From NCBI RefSeq assembly GCF_020360975.1, contig NW_025408673.1:1488001-1552000 (forward strand): 64,000 bases of DNA. Reading direction: 5' to 3'. Position numbers and translations under genes: made by a program. This DNA comes from Hirsutella rhossiliensis (taxonomy: Eukaryota > Ascomycota > Sordariomycetes > Hypocreales > Ophiocordycipitaceae). Within the stretch, counting starts at the first letter, position 1, and each line of letters opens with the position of its first letter. Below the pieces are notes generated by a model. The model was not told where the DNA came from. It made no database searches and saw only the letters and a list, made by a program, of their open reading frames with translations. Positions 1 through 12,500 of the stretch are shown in pieces.

Positions 1-1060
1 GTCCTTTTAAGCTAGGGAGTAAGAGAAACACTAATATTAATAGAAGGTAGGCTCCTTTTTTTTAGCTATTTCTACTAGACCGGATATCTCTTTTACGGTC
101 TCCTAGCTAGCTAGGCATAACTAGAATCCTAGCCCTAAGCATTAAGAAGTAGTAGATAGAGCTATCCTTTATCTCTATTTAACGAGATTATATAGTCTAT
201 GCCTAGGAGGGTAGGGAAAGAAATAAGCTACCGAAATCTTCCTTTATTCGAGCGATTAGTCCTTTACGGATAATTCCTTAGATAGAAAGAGCTTATAAGG
301 GTATATTATATCCCTTTTTAAAGGAACTATTACTTAGAGAGCTTTAAAGTAAGCTACCGTTATAACTTTTAGTACGGAGGCAAAGCTACTAGCTCTTTTA
401 AAAGCGTTAAAATAAGCGATTTTCCTTAGCTAGCTATTAATATCTCTATAACTATAAATCCCGACCCTATTAGCTATAGAATACGATAATATATAGACTA
501 TACGAATTCTTATAGAAAATAGTAAGTTATTAACCTAGCTATAGTATATTAATATCTACTAGTATTAGTTACGCTAAGAGGTCTAAAAGGGACTTATTTC
601 CGTTTATTAGGTTCTAATAGTATTAATAAAAGCCGATAGTCTTACGAAGCCCTTACTAAAGTAGAAGCTAGCTATCTTCTTATAGTAAATTAGGCTAGAA
701 GACGTTCGAGAGAAGCTATCCTTAGAGGCCTGCCTTAAGAATCTACGAGAGGAGCTAATAGTATATATAAGAAGGTAACGTCTATAGCTAAAGAAAAGGA
801 AGAGGTTTTTCCCTTTAAAGGGCCCCCTATTTTAATTAGGTTTTTCCCTTTATAGAAGGCCCCCTTTCCTATAGGACTTTCCCCTCTTTAGGCCCCTTTT
901 CCTTAAGTAGGTCTAAAAGAGCCTATAGACCTAAAAGGGCCCCTGCTTTCCTTAAGTAAAGGGAGAAGTATAGAGCTAAGAACCTCCTCTATACGCTTAC
1001 TAGCCCGAAGCCGTATTAGCTATGCCCTTACTATAAGGGCAGGCTATAGCTAAGGGGGTA
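1..1060 (+). pseudogene. Copia-I: 3' end of pol (end of RT, RNase H) and 3' leader
   Basis: This is the last kilobase of a Ty1/Copia polyprotein whose 5' part lies outside the window. The reading matches the same stretch of the fuller copies at 44922-45971 and 53033-54094. After the RT palm it reads VGSLLFSAISTRPDIS-FTVSRLARHN, the conserved end of the Copia RT, and RNase H follows. The frame is broken by TAG and TAA where the less damaged copy has Gln or Trp codons, so it cannot code. It ends in a purine tract (AAGGGGG, about 1052-1060) directly before the LTR, as expected for plus-strand priming. Family assignment is firm; exact domain limits are not. Confidence 0.85.
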
Positions 1061-1517
1061 TATCGCGAAGCGTAGCTTAATTTTATAGTTCTTAGAGATA
1101 TCCCTTAGTAAGGGGGACTAAGGAAGCTAAAAACACCCGGTATAAAAGAAGGAGCTAAAAAGAGGTATAAAAAGAAGGGTAGGGGTATAAGGGTAAGTAT
1201 AAAGTAGCGAGAGATAAGATAGATATACCGGAAACGGCTAGAAAGGAGGGGAAAAACTAGTAAAAAGCTCGGTAGTTAAAAGGATATTAGTAGCTTATTT
1301 AAGTAGGATCTTCTTTATTAATTAAGATACTAGACGGGTATAAAGAGGGGCGTTAGATAAAGGAAAGAAGGATAATTAAGGCAATATAATAATTACTCCC
1401 CTACCTTTATTACTACTCCCTTAAGAATTAAATCTCTCTGCCCTGCCTATCCGACCCCTTACTTCTAATTTCACCTTTATATATTTTTATATACTTCTCG
1501 CCTATCTCTTCGCGAGA
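1061..1517 (+). repeat. Copia-family 3' LTR (Copia-I)
   Basis: A 457-bp LTR starting TATCGCGAAG (RIP form of TGTCGCGAAG) and ending CTTCGCGAGA. It aligns along its length with the LTRs at 34166, 40184, 45972, 54095 and 58509. The ends form a short inverted repeat (TCGCGAAG / CTTCGCGA). The target duplication cannot be checked because the 5' end is outside the window; the next five bases are TTAAT. Confidence 0.88.
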
Positions 1518-3480
1518 TTAATACCTATATTATTAAGGAAATTCCTATAGATATTTAGTATAAGGTCTTATAGGATTCTTTATATTATCCTTATAAATTA
1601 GCCGACTAAGTTTATAGCCCCTTAAGGAAGTATATATATATATAAGAGGCTAATAAGTATCGCGAATATTATTAAGTTATAGCTTTTAATATTAAAAGGG
1701 ATCTAATTATAGCTTAAAAAAAGGTCTAGGAGGAAAAGGATCTTATATATTAAGAAGTAGTCGCTAAACTTATTTATATTTAGTAGTAGGTTTATATCTC
1801 TTATTATAATAGTATTTATATATATAGCGGAATTAATTAAGCGTAGTCCTCTATCTTTCTTTACTACTAAGAAAAAAGGGTTCTTATAAGGCCTATACCC
1901 TTTTTTAAAGACTCTTATTTCTAGTTTAATTTTAAGGATATCGATAACTTTCTACTCTATTACTTTTAGGATCGGGATTAAATCTACTTACTATACCTTA
2001 TATTTTATTATCTTAATAACCTATAGTAGGGCTATAGCTAGGTTAACTCTACCTCTTTCTATAAAGTCCTAGGATAACGCTACTTCCTTATTAAATAGAA
2101 TACTATCGAAGATCTAGATTTCTACCTTTATAAGAAAGCCCTTAAATTATTTATAAATTACTTTAAGTCTTTCTTATATTAGCCGCTTTCCTTTCTATAT
2201 ACTTAAGAATTTTCCTATTAAGTATTTTAGGTAGGGTCTAGGCTATATCTTATCTTTAATAGTATTCTATTTAGTCTTTTTTTAGTTAAGGTCCCCTTTT
2301 AGCGTCGAGCCGTTTAATAGAGTATTATTAATAGGGTTAATCTTATTTACTTTTCTTTTAAAGAGAGTATTAACTCTTAGATTATATAATTTAATAGGTC
2401 GTTTCCTCCCTATTTTAACTTTAACCTTTTAGATCTTTTTAAACTTCTTTCTAGCTTTAATAATATTTTTCTTAAATTCTCCTATAGCCTTTATAACTAT
2501 AACTTTAATAATCTCTTTTACTATCTTAAATCTAATAGCTAGAATCGCTTTATCTTCTTTATCTATAATTAATTACTATTATACTAGTACTATTAAGGGC
2601 TTATTTACGCTAGTATAGGCTAGGTTAAGGACTTAGTTAGCACCCCCTTTATAACTAAAGATCTTACCTCTTAGTAAAAGAATCTCGGCCGTTAGGGTAT
2701 TTATAAGGGGTTCTCTTTATAATTATTAGGTAGCTCCTAGGTTATCTTCTTTAACTTTTATTACTAAAGCCTAAAAAAATATTCTTAGGAGCTATATAGC
2801 TATTTCTTATATAGCTTCCTTAAGCTTTAGTCTTTTATATACGTCTTTATTAACTATTAAGGTCATAGCCTAAAAGGATTTTACTATATCGACCTTATCT
2901 AAAAGCTCTTATTTAATAGCTCCTACCGCTAGTATAACTACTTAGATAGTACCGATCTAATATTTAACCTATATATTACCGTTCCTTAAGGAATAATTAA
3001 ATAATATACGCGCGGCTCTAATAAATAATATACTTAAGATAAAGGAGACTAAGACTCTATCTAGTATAATATAAAGATAGATTAGTATCTAAGTAGTACC
3101 TAGATAGAGATTAGTCTCTACCTCCCTAACTATATCTATAAGGGACCTAGTATATACTATTATAAATACTCTTATTAATAGGATTTTAAGCCTATATACG
3201 TTTATATATCTTTTAGTAATAAGGTTTCCTTTAAACTTAGTATCGATTAAGGCGCTTAAAACTTTAGCTTTCTAGCTACTAAGCTATACTTAAATATAGG
3301 GTAGGTTTTATATATACTTAAGCGAGCGGAAAGGTATAAGGACTATATTTATATATATTATAGGAATCGCTATAAGGTCCTTTAAAGTTATCTCTTAGTA
3401 TCTTATTAAGAGTATTACTTTTTATATAATAAATTAGTTTTTATTTATTTATATATATTATTACTTATATATAGCCTTTA
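1518..3480 (+). pseudogene. RIP-decayed long reading frame, not recognised
   Basis: From about 1850 to 3480 one plus-strand frame runs for more than 500 codons, and every interruption is TAA or TAG (former Gln/Trp); I saw no frameshift. The conceptual product is rich in Phe, Leu, Tyr and Ser, partly because of RIP, and includes short motifs such as QGLIYASIGQVKD and GIYKGFSLQLLGS. I see no zinc knuckle, reverse transcriptase, transposase or helicase motif and cannot name a family. The frame stays open into the region shared by both LINE arms (about 3500-3730). It may therefore be an upstream part of the LINE present only in the left arm, or a separate host or element gene into which the LINE inserted. 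Codon-scale openness argues that it once coded. Confidence 0.4.
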
Positions 3481-3839
3481 AGGCTATAGTAAGGCTAGTA
3501 AGGGAAAAGAAATAATATTATATCTTCTTAGCTAACTTTTTAAAACTAAGCTTAAAATATAGAAAAAGTATATACTTAGAACTATTATAAATAGTATATT
3601 ACGCTCCCTTAAGTATAGCTTTATATAGCTACTAATAGGTGCGTAATATATTACTAAAGATTATAAATTAAGCGAGGTTCTCCTTTATATAGGTAGAAAA
3701 CTCTTCCTTACCCTTACTAACTAAGGGTATATACCCCCCCCCGCTAATAGGACTTAGCCCGGACCTAACTTAGGACCTTAGCTTAGATATAAGAAGGGCC
3801 CCTTTAACCTTAACCCCCCCCTCCCCCTTAACTTAAGGG

Positions 3840-5290
3840 TCGAAATAAGTACCTTAGAGGCTAGGGCCCGCTTAAAAGAAGCTTTAAAAGGCTAACGCCT
3901 TCTAAGGACCTTAAAAGAAAGGCCTAGGACCTAAGACTAGGACCTAAAGGATATTAAGATAAAAGATAATACCTAGCCTATATTAAAGACTAGCTTTTTT
4001 AGGCCTAGCCTAGCCTTACCTTAGGCTAGCTACTTCTAGCCTAACTAGCCCTTAAAGTAAGTAAAGGGGTAAAAGAGAGCTACGCTTAATAGCCCTATTA
4101 GCCTTATACCTATTTAACCTACGCTTTAACGCTTATAGTAGACCTAGCCCTAGCCTTAGTACCCCTTCCTTAAGGACTAGGCCTAGGGCTTCCTTTAGTA
4201 GGCCCTCTAGGCCCTTAAGGAAGCTTAAAAAATCGAACCCTTTTATAAGACCCTTATAAAAGGGCTCGAGAAGGCAGCTATAAGGACCCTAGACCGCTAA
4301 CAGCCCCCGTAATAGTCCTTATACTAGCCTAAGGCCGCCTTATAGCCTAGGGCTACCTAAGGAAACCTTAAAGCGAGCTTATAAGCTAAGGTTACCGTAA
4401 ATAAAGCGCCTAAGGCCCTAGCTAAGGCCCTAACTAAGGCTCCGGTAAAAGCCCTAGCTAAAACCCTAGCTAAGGCCTTGGCTAAGAAGAATATAAAAGA
4501 GGACTTTTAACTTATCTTAAAGCTAAAAAGGGAATTACTAACGCTAACTATTAACCCTATTATACTTTATAACGAGCTTAATAAAGCTATAAAGGAACTA
4601 GCTATATTAGCTTTATTAACCTTAAATAAAGGTAATATAGTTATAATAATAAAGGCCCTATATATAGTAAAGAAGCTTTTAAAGTAGTAAGAGAAGTAGT
4701 CCCTATACTTTAAGGAGCTACCTATTAAATCGGCTGACTTTCTTACTAGCTAAACTAAGCTAGTAGCTCGGAGCGTCCTTAACCTCTTAGAAACCCCTAT
4801 CCTTAATATCTTTACTATAAAAGCTAAAGCCTTTAGCGGGATTAATATCCTAGGGCAGCCTAGGTAGCTAGGCACCCTAGGCCTAATATAGAAGGTAAGA
4901 TCGGTCGTCTTTATAGTCCCTTTAAAGGCTATAAGGGCTAAATACTAGAAAAAAGGCCTTTATATAATAAGGCTATAGATTTAAGTTAAGGTATATAAGG
5001 AATATACTATATATATATAGTACTATAGGTGCCTTTCCTTTAGCTAAAACCCCTAGACCTACTAGCAGCCTATTAAGTATACCTTTTACTTAGAAAAGCA
5101 CCTAACTAAGGACTATAACTACCTTAGCTATAAGGCTAGCTAAGGCTACTCTTACTTTAAGGCCTAATACTATAACTATAAGGGAGAGTACCTTATAACT
5201 AATAAAGTATAATATAAAGTCTATAAGGGAATAACTAATACTTAATAGCCTTAGCCCCCTTATACTTATAGGGCCCTTAAAGCCCCTTAG
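3840..5290 (+). pseudogene. LINE-1 ORF1 (gag-like, three zinc knuckles)
   Basis: The ORF1 reading is rich in Ala, Leu and Lys at its start (repeated AKALAK-type units near 4400-4480) and ends in three retroviral-type knuckles at about 5022-5225. These follow C-x2-C-x3/4-H-x4-C spacing, with most Cys codons TGT/TGC turned to TAT/TAC (Tyr) by G to A changes. The unchanged TGC at about 5030 and CAC at about 5100 anchor the register. In Tad and related LINEs this protein binds element RNA. Start and stop are uncertain and the frame holds many TAA/TAG. Confidence 0.65.
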
Positions 5291-5309
5291 GCCCCCTAGG
5301 CCTAACTAT

Positions 5310-8300
5310 AACCTTATTAGTATTATATAGTATAATACTAATAGGTAGGAAATAGCTAACCTATTAATCTTAAAGTAGGATTTAAAAATAAGAGTAGACC
5401 TTATCTTATTATAAGAGCCTTACCTCTATAAGATTAATAATAGCTATATCCCTATATAGTATCTAGCCTATAACGTTATAACCCTTATCCCTTTTACTAA
5501 CTTTCTTAAGCTCGCTAAGAGGCTTAGGGTTATAGCTTATAAGAGGAAGGAAGCTTAGATAGAAGCTAGCCCTAGCTTCGACCTCTTTTATAATCTTAAT
5601 ATATAGGCTATAAGGGTAAAAAGCGCTAAGCTATTTACCCTTATTAACCTATATAATAAAAAAGAAGTTAAAGGGGCCCTAGCTAGCTAAGGCTAGTAAG
5701 GGCCCCTTATAATAAAAAGGCTACTATTAATAGCCTAGCTCTTATAATAGCCCTTCCTATTAGTAAGGGACTTTAACCTATACTACCTTTATTAGAACCC
5801 TTTTATAAAACCCTTTAAGGCCTATAAGGTAAAAGCCCTTATTAGCTAGCTCGACTACTATAAAGCTTCCTTACTAACGGATCTTAAGGTAGCTATAGAA
5901 GGCACCTATTATAGGAAAGGCTTAAAAAGGGCCTTAGTTATAGACCTTACTTTCTATAGCCCTTTTAAATAGCTAACCTAAGCTAACTTCTACGTCTTAG
6001 AAGCTATAAGCTTAGATTATAAGCCTATAGCCTCTAAAGCTAGCTTAAGGGGCCTTAATAGGCTACTACTAGCTAGGCCTACTACCTATAATTATAAGAA
6101 AGTAAACTAAAAGGTATTCTTAGAATACCTAGCTAAGAAGGAATAAGACCTCTTTATAGCTATAGAGAGGGCTATAAAAAGAGATAACTTAGAAGGGATA
6201 GCTTCCCTTTTAATAAGAACCCTTATAAAGGCCTTAAACGCAGCGATATTAAAAAAGAGGCCTTATAAGGGATCTAAGCTTTAGTAGACTAACGAGCTAA
6301 TATACCTTTAGAAAGCCCTAAGCCTAGCCTAATAGGCTTATAGGCTAGCCTAGGATAAAGAGAGCTAAAAGAGCTTTATAAAGACCTAAAATAGCTTTAA
6401 GTATACTATTAAGGCTACTAAAAAGCAATACTAAGAGAGCTTCTTAATAAAGGTAATAGGAAAGGATATCTTTATAGCCTTTTCCTATACTAAGGCTAGA
6501 GCTAACCCTACCCTTCTTAGTATCTTATATATAAAAGAAGGGATAAAGGTAAAAGCTAATACCTTTACGGAAAAATATAAGGCCTTCCTAATAACCCTTT
6601 TCCTAACCCTAGACCTTAGCCCTAGCCCTCCCTTTAGCCCCCCTTAGAGCCTATAAAAAGAAGAGCCCCTAAGCTATATAGGTAGTAAGGGCACGGCTAA
6701 GTAGGACTAGCTAAAGCTAAAGGACCTTAAGATTAAGAGGGCTATTTTTAGCTCTTTTAATAAGAAAGCCCTTAGCCTAGACTCCCTTAGCTTCCTCCTT
6801 ATTTAATATATATATAAGGCTATCCTTATAGTCTTTAATAGGGCCTATAAAGCTTTATTTAACTAAGGATACTACCTTAAGGTATAGAAGGAAGCTATAA
6901 GAATTATACTTCCTAAGTAAAATAAGTAAGACTATACTATCTTTAAGGCCTATAGGGTTATAAGCCTACTTAACTACTTAGGAAAAGTCCTTAAAAAGCT
7001 ATACGCTACCTAGCTAAGCTATTTAGCTAATATAGCTAGGCTTTTAAACCTTATATAGCTAGGGGGATAAAAGTAGCGGTTAGCTATAAACACGGCCCTC
7101 CTCCTTCTATACTATATCGAAAAAAAGCAGGAGTTTAATAAGAAGGCTATTACTAGTACCTTCTTATTAAATATAAAGGGCGCCTTCGATTTTATATTAA
7201 AGGAATAGCTTATAAGGGTCTTAAGGGAATTAAACCTCTTTAAGGCCCTTATAAGCTAAGTAGACTACTTCCTTACTAAAAGGAAGATCTAGCTAGCCTT
7301 TAAGGGGTAAGTCTAGCCCCTTATAAACCTAGTAATAAGGGTGCCTTAAGGGTCCCTTATTAGCCTTATTTTATTCCTTTTATATATAAGGGGGATACTA
7401 GCGGCTAAGGGATATTAGCTATCTTATATAGATAACTTTAGTATCTCTATAATATTAACCTTAGCTAAGAAGAACGTTTAGTAGCTAAAAGTAATAGGTA
7501 TTAACTTATTTAAATAAGCTAAAGACTAAGGGGTCTACTTTAACCCCTTAAAGATAGAACTTATTTACTTTAGTAAGTAACAATAGCTTATATTAAAGGG
7601 TATAATAGTAGGAGGCTTATTTTTTAAGGTAAAACCCTTAGTATAGTAGCTAGGGGTCTTCTTTAATTCTAAGCTCTTATTTAAATAATATATTAAGAAG
7701 AAGTTAGTATTTATATAAGCTACCTTTAAAAGACTATCCCGCTTAACCTTTATATAAAAAGTCCTATTAGTTAGAGCCTTTAAATAGCTTTACTAAGCCT
7801 ATATAACCTCTATAATAGACTATAGGGCCTAACTTTAGTATAAGGGGCCTAAGACCTTTAAGAACCTTATAAAGCCTTTTTAAAGGCTATAAAACTAAGC
7901 TCTTTTAAAGGTCTTAGGGGCCTTTAAAGGATCCCTTATTAAGGCCTTAAAAGCTAAAGCGGCCTTACTACTACTAAAGGTATAATTTAAGAGGGTATGC
8001 CTCTCTTATACCTTCTAGACCCTATACTTCTTACCTAGTTACCTTATAAGGTAGGCTTATAACCTAGCTAGCTATATAAGATAACCTCGCTAACTTAAGC
8101 TTTAACCTAGGGGCCTTAAGCTATATTGGGCTATATATATAGCTCTTCCGCCTCCTTAAAAGCTTAGTAGCCCTTATAAGACTTAATTATAACTTAGAAA
8201 GAAGGAAAGCTAGCTAGGAGCCTTTATAGGCCCTAGAGCCTAAGGCTTTTATTATAATAATAAAGGCCCTTAAGCCCTTAACTAAGAAGTAATACTAACG

Positions 8301-9290
8301 CCTCTTAGCTAGCTTAGCTAGCTTAAAAGACTTTAGGTTATAGCCCTTAGCCTTTTATACTAATAGCTTTAAGGGGTGCCTTAAGGGGTCCCTTATAGAG
8401 ACTAACGCTTACTCTTTCTATAAAATAAGCTTAGTAAATAGGCCTATTAAGGCGTACTATAAGAACCTAGGGCCCTCGATTAAAGTAGCTAATATAAAGC
8501 TATTTACGATACTAAGGGTCTTAAAGGACCTAGCTAAAAGACCTCGGCCCTTAAAGCTTAGCCCTCCTAGCCCCCTTATAAATACCTATATCTTTATAAA
8601 TAGCTAAGCCGCTATAAAGAAGGTTATAGGTTTCTTAGACCTAGCTATATATATTAAAAGGCTCCTATTTAGCTTAGAAGCCTCTTATAATATATAGCTA
8701 TACTAGTGCCCTAGCTACCTAAGGATCTTTAGTAACGAGCTAGCTAACTAGCTAGCTAAAAGAGGCTTAGGGGCCCCTACTTAAGGGACCCCCTTAGTCT
8801 TTATTAGCTACTTATAAAGAAAGGTTAAGTAAGCTACTAAGGACTATTAAAAGGGACTCTAAGCTACTAAAGTAGCTAAAGGTCCTAAGGCTAAGGGCTT
8901 AGGTAAGCACTATATATTTATTTAAAAGACCCCCCGCCTAGCCCTTAGCTTAGAAAAGGACCTTTTAAAGAGGCTTAGGCCGACCCTCTTAGCCTTTTAC
9001 TAGCTTTTTTTTAAGGCTAGCTTCTTATTTTCCTTTTTAAAAAGGACTAATAAGGTAGACTAAGATAACTACTACTATAGCTAAGAAAGGTATATAGCTA
9101 AGTACCTTATCCTAAGGTGCCTAAACTATAGGAGGGAAAGAGAGGTCCTTTACTAAACCTCTAAGAGATAGAAAGGGGCCCTTAGCCTACCTATTCTCTA
9201 TAGCTCTAAGGAAGAATAAGAAGCCCTTTTAACCTTCTTAGCTAAAATAAAGATAGGGATAGCTAAGTAGCTTAAAAAGGAGTAACCTAA
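5310..9290 (+). pseudogene. LINE-1 ORF2: endonuclease, reverse transcriptase, RNase H
   Basis: The EN domain (about 5310-5970) includes DLILLQEPY, the usual opening of the APE-type fold. RT follows (about 6700-7700); its catalytic box reads YIDN at 7425-7436, a RIP form of F/YADD. RNase H lies at about 8340-8800 with TNSFKG (former TDGS), INSQAA (former TDSQAA) and SNELANQLAKRG (former GNExADxLAKxG). A Cys/His-rich tail follows to about 9290. All interruptions are TAG or TAA at former Gln/Trp. The enzyme would nick the target and reverse-transcribe the element at the nick. The catalytic Asp to Asn changes and stops make this copy dead. Confidence 0.8.
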
Positions 9291-9454
9291 GGGCCCTAGG
9301 GCCCTTAAGGGGGAAAATTATAGTATAAGAGGAACTAAACTAACCTTTCTTTTATTATTGCCTTTATAGCTACCCTTTCCTTAATTAGATATAAGCCCCT
9401 AGGCTCTATAGCTAGCTAGGACTATTAATAAGGGCCTAGGCCCTTACTAGCCTC

Positions 9455-9506
9455 GCTATAGCCCTAGAAGCTATATATAAGTAATAATATAAAAAATAAT
9501 AAAAAA
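9455..9506. other. 52-bp spacer at the centre of the LINE inverted repeat
   Basis: Left and right LINE copies both stop at the complement-matched sequence ACTAGCCTC / GAGGCTAGT. The 52 bases between are in neither arm and are A-rich to the right (AAAAAATAATAAAAAA at 9491-9506). On the strand that codes for the right LINE this is a T-rich run, so it is not an ordinary poly(A) tail of that copy. Confidence 0.7.
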
Positions 9507-12500
9507 GAGGCTAGTAAGGGCCTAAGCCCTTATTAATAGTCCTAGCTAGCTAAAGAGCCTAAGGGCTTATAACTAATTAAGGAAAGGGTAGCTATAAAGG
9601 TAATAATAAAGGAAAGGTTAGTTTAGTTTCTCTTATATAGTAATTTTCCCCCTTAAGGGCCCTAGGGCCCCTAGGTTACTCCTTTTCGAGCTACTTAGCT
9701 ATCCTTATCTCTATTTTAGCTAAGAAGGTTAAAAGTACTTCCTTTCCTTCCTTAGAGCTATAGAGAATAGGTAGGCTAAGGGCCCCTATCTATCTCTTAA
9801 AGGTCTAGTAAAGGACCTCTCTTTCCCTCTTATAGTTCGGGTACTTTAAGATAAGGTACTTAGCTATATGCCTTTCTTAGCTATAGCGGTAGTTATCTTA
9901 GTCTACCTTATTAGTCCTTTTTAAAAAGGAAAATAAGAAGCTAGCCTTAAAAAGGAGCTAGTAAAAAGCTAAGAAGGTCGGCCTAGGCCTCCTTATAAGG
10001 TCCTTTTCTAGGCTAAGGGCTAGGCGGGGGGTCCTTTAAATAAATATATAGTACTTACCTAGGCCCTTAGCCCTAGGGCCTTTAGCCGCCTTAGTAGCTT
10101 AAAGTCCTTTTTAATAGTCCTTAGTAGCTTACTAGACCTTTCTTTATAAGTAGCTAATAAAGACTAAGGGTATCCCTTAGGTAAGGGCCCCTAAGCCTCT
10201 TTTAGCTAGCTAGTTAGCTAGCTTATTACTAAAGATTCCTAGGTAGCTAGGGAATAAATTCGTCTTTCTTTAGTCTTATTACCTTTAAAGTTTATTAATT
10301 AAATAGTCCTTAAACTAGTTATATTACGCTAATTATATTAGTTATAAACCTAACTTCCTTTAGTACTTATTAAACTTTAAGGCACTTATAATCTAATTCT
10401 TTATAAGTAAGGTAAGTAAGCTTAATTAGTTTAACCTAGTATTCTTTATCTTATTCCTTAACTTATACTAAAGCTACCGCGAGTTTTCCTTATAGATATT
10501 TAAGGAGGAGTAAATTACTATTTATATTATTTTTAGCTACTTTTATAACTATTATTATAGCTTTATAAGGTCTTATATTACTCTCTACGTTCTCTAAGGT
10601 CTAGAATTTAGTATTTTCTATACCTTAGGCTATAACTATATATCTTATACTAAGTCTCTTACTTAGTTAGGGAATAAAGTCGATTAAGTAATTTAAAGGG
10701 ATTAAAATTCTTTTATATATAATTTCTCTAATAATTTTATTTATAAGTCTATTAAACTTCTTATTTAAATCTACTTTATATCTATAGTATATAAGGATAA
10801 TCTTTAGGCTAGTTTTTACTATTCTTATTATCTTAATTTCCTTTATATACTCTTTAACCTTTTATCTTTTCCCCTTATAGGTATTAATCCCTATTATAGT
10901 TATATAGATTATCTAATTATATATATCGCTTTATTATATATTATTTATAATTATAATAACTAATATCCTTCTTACTTTTTTTCTTATATCGCTTACTTTT
11001 AGATTCCTTAGCTTCTACTTATATAAGCTTCTATATTTTTAAAACTAGTCTAGGAAACCGGATTCTCTTTTACTAGTAGCTTTATTTAAGTAAGATAGTA
11101 TAACTATAGCTTTAACTTATTTTATAAGTAATAATATAAAGGAGTCTAGCTATATATCTACCTAGTATATAATAAGCCTTTAAATATATATACCTATTTA
11201 AGAAAACCTATTAGTTAGTATTAAGGGAATTACGCTTTTATTATCTTTTCTTTTAAGGTAAAGAGTCTTATTTACTACTTTATATATTATAAATCCGATC
11301 TTATAGTCTTAAGAGTATACCTTATATTTATTAAGGTAATATCCTTCTTTACTATAATAGAAGTATCTCCTAGGCTAGTTAAAAGTATTAACCTAAAACT
11401 ATATATATTAATTAGATAGGTAGTAAAATCTAATAGTATTTACGCTACCTCTTTATATATAACTTAAAGAGTAGCCCCTACTACTAATATATCTTTATTT
11501 CCTATTAAGCTAGTTAAATATCTACTCTTACTAGCGAGTAAGGTTAATCTTTATATCTTTAAAGGCTTTTATTAGGTCTAAGATCTCTTTTATAAGATAT
11601 CTAGGTTTCTTATCTATTTTCTTTAATTCTTTAAGAAGTCTTTCTTCGCCCTTATTAGATTTAGCTTCCTTTATTACTTTATTAATTTCCCTAAAGAGCT
11701 AGTCTTTCTTTAGGTTCTTAATCTTTTAATTATAGACTTTAGATACTATATCTCGTCGCTTAATATCCTAGTAAGGTACTAAGTAGTTATTAATTATATA
11801 GATAAGGCTTTTATATAAGAGTTTTAAGATAACTTTAGATATCTTCCTATTTCTCTTTATAATATTAATAATAAGCTCTTTTAGTATTATATAGTAGATA
11901 AAGTATAACTAAACTATAGATTCTTCCTAGCTATTAACTTATACCTTATACTATAAGTATAAGTAGAGACTAAGCTATTCTATAACTTTTATAATAGTCT
12001 TAGGCTTTTTAGTATTATAATAGTCTTAGGCTTTTTAGTATTATAATAGTCTAAGCGGTTAATAGTAGTTTCTAGTTACTTAATATTATATATATAGTAA
12101 TATTAAAAGAGTCTCTTCTTTACTTCTTCCTAAGTAAGTCTATCTATAAGAAATATAATAGTAAGGGCTTATATAGAGGAGATATAGACTTTAAGCTAGT
12201 TTATTTTATCCTTATTATAGATATAGTTAACGTATAGCTCTTATTTAAACTTCTTAAGGAATTTAGTTATATTTTTACCGTTAAATTTACTAATAAGTAG
12301 GAGTTAAGGTTAGCGGAGTCTTCCTATAAGGTTATCTTAGCTTCTAGTAAGTATATCTCTAAGTTTATTAGTAATCTTATTAATATCTACCTTAATTTTC
12401 TTTATATTACTAGTAGTAGGATTAGATAATCCCTTTTAATAGCTAGCGTTTCTAGATATAGTATACCTATAGATTATAAGGTTACGAAATTTAAAGTTAG

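Larger units (their letters stand above)
3480..9454 (+). mobile_element. LINE-1: Tad-type non-LTR retrotransposon, left arm
   Basis: A near full-length non-LTR retrotransposon with two decayed frames. ORF1 has CCHC knuckles. ORF2 has an apurinic-type endonuclease, RT, RNase H and a Cys/His-rich tail. This order (gag-like ORF1, then EN-RT-RNase H) is that of Tad1-clade LINEs of ascomycetes. The 3' end is set at the last base shared with the inverted copy (ACTAGCCTC at 9446-9454). The 5' end is set where homology with the right arm fades, near 3480. A C-rich leader with a 10-base C run lies near 3737. No LTRs and no clear target duplication were found. Confidence 0.8.

Noticed and set aside
12000..12060. 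CRISPR-like short direct repeat
   Set aside because: Two copies of a 28-base AT-rich unit (CTTAGGCTTTTTAGTATTAT repeated once) are a simple tandem duplication inside a decayed frame, in a fungal context.
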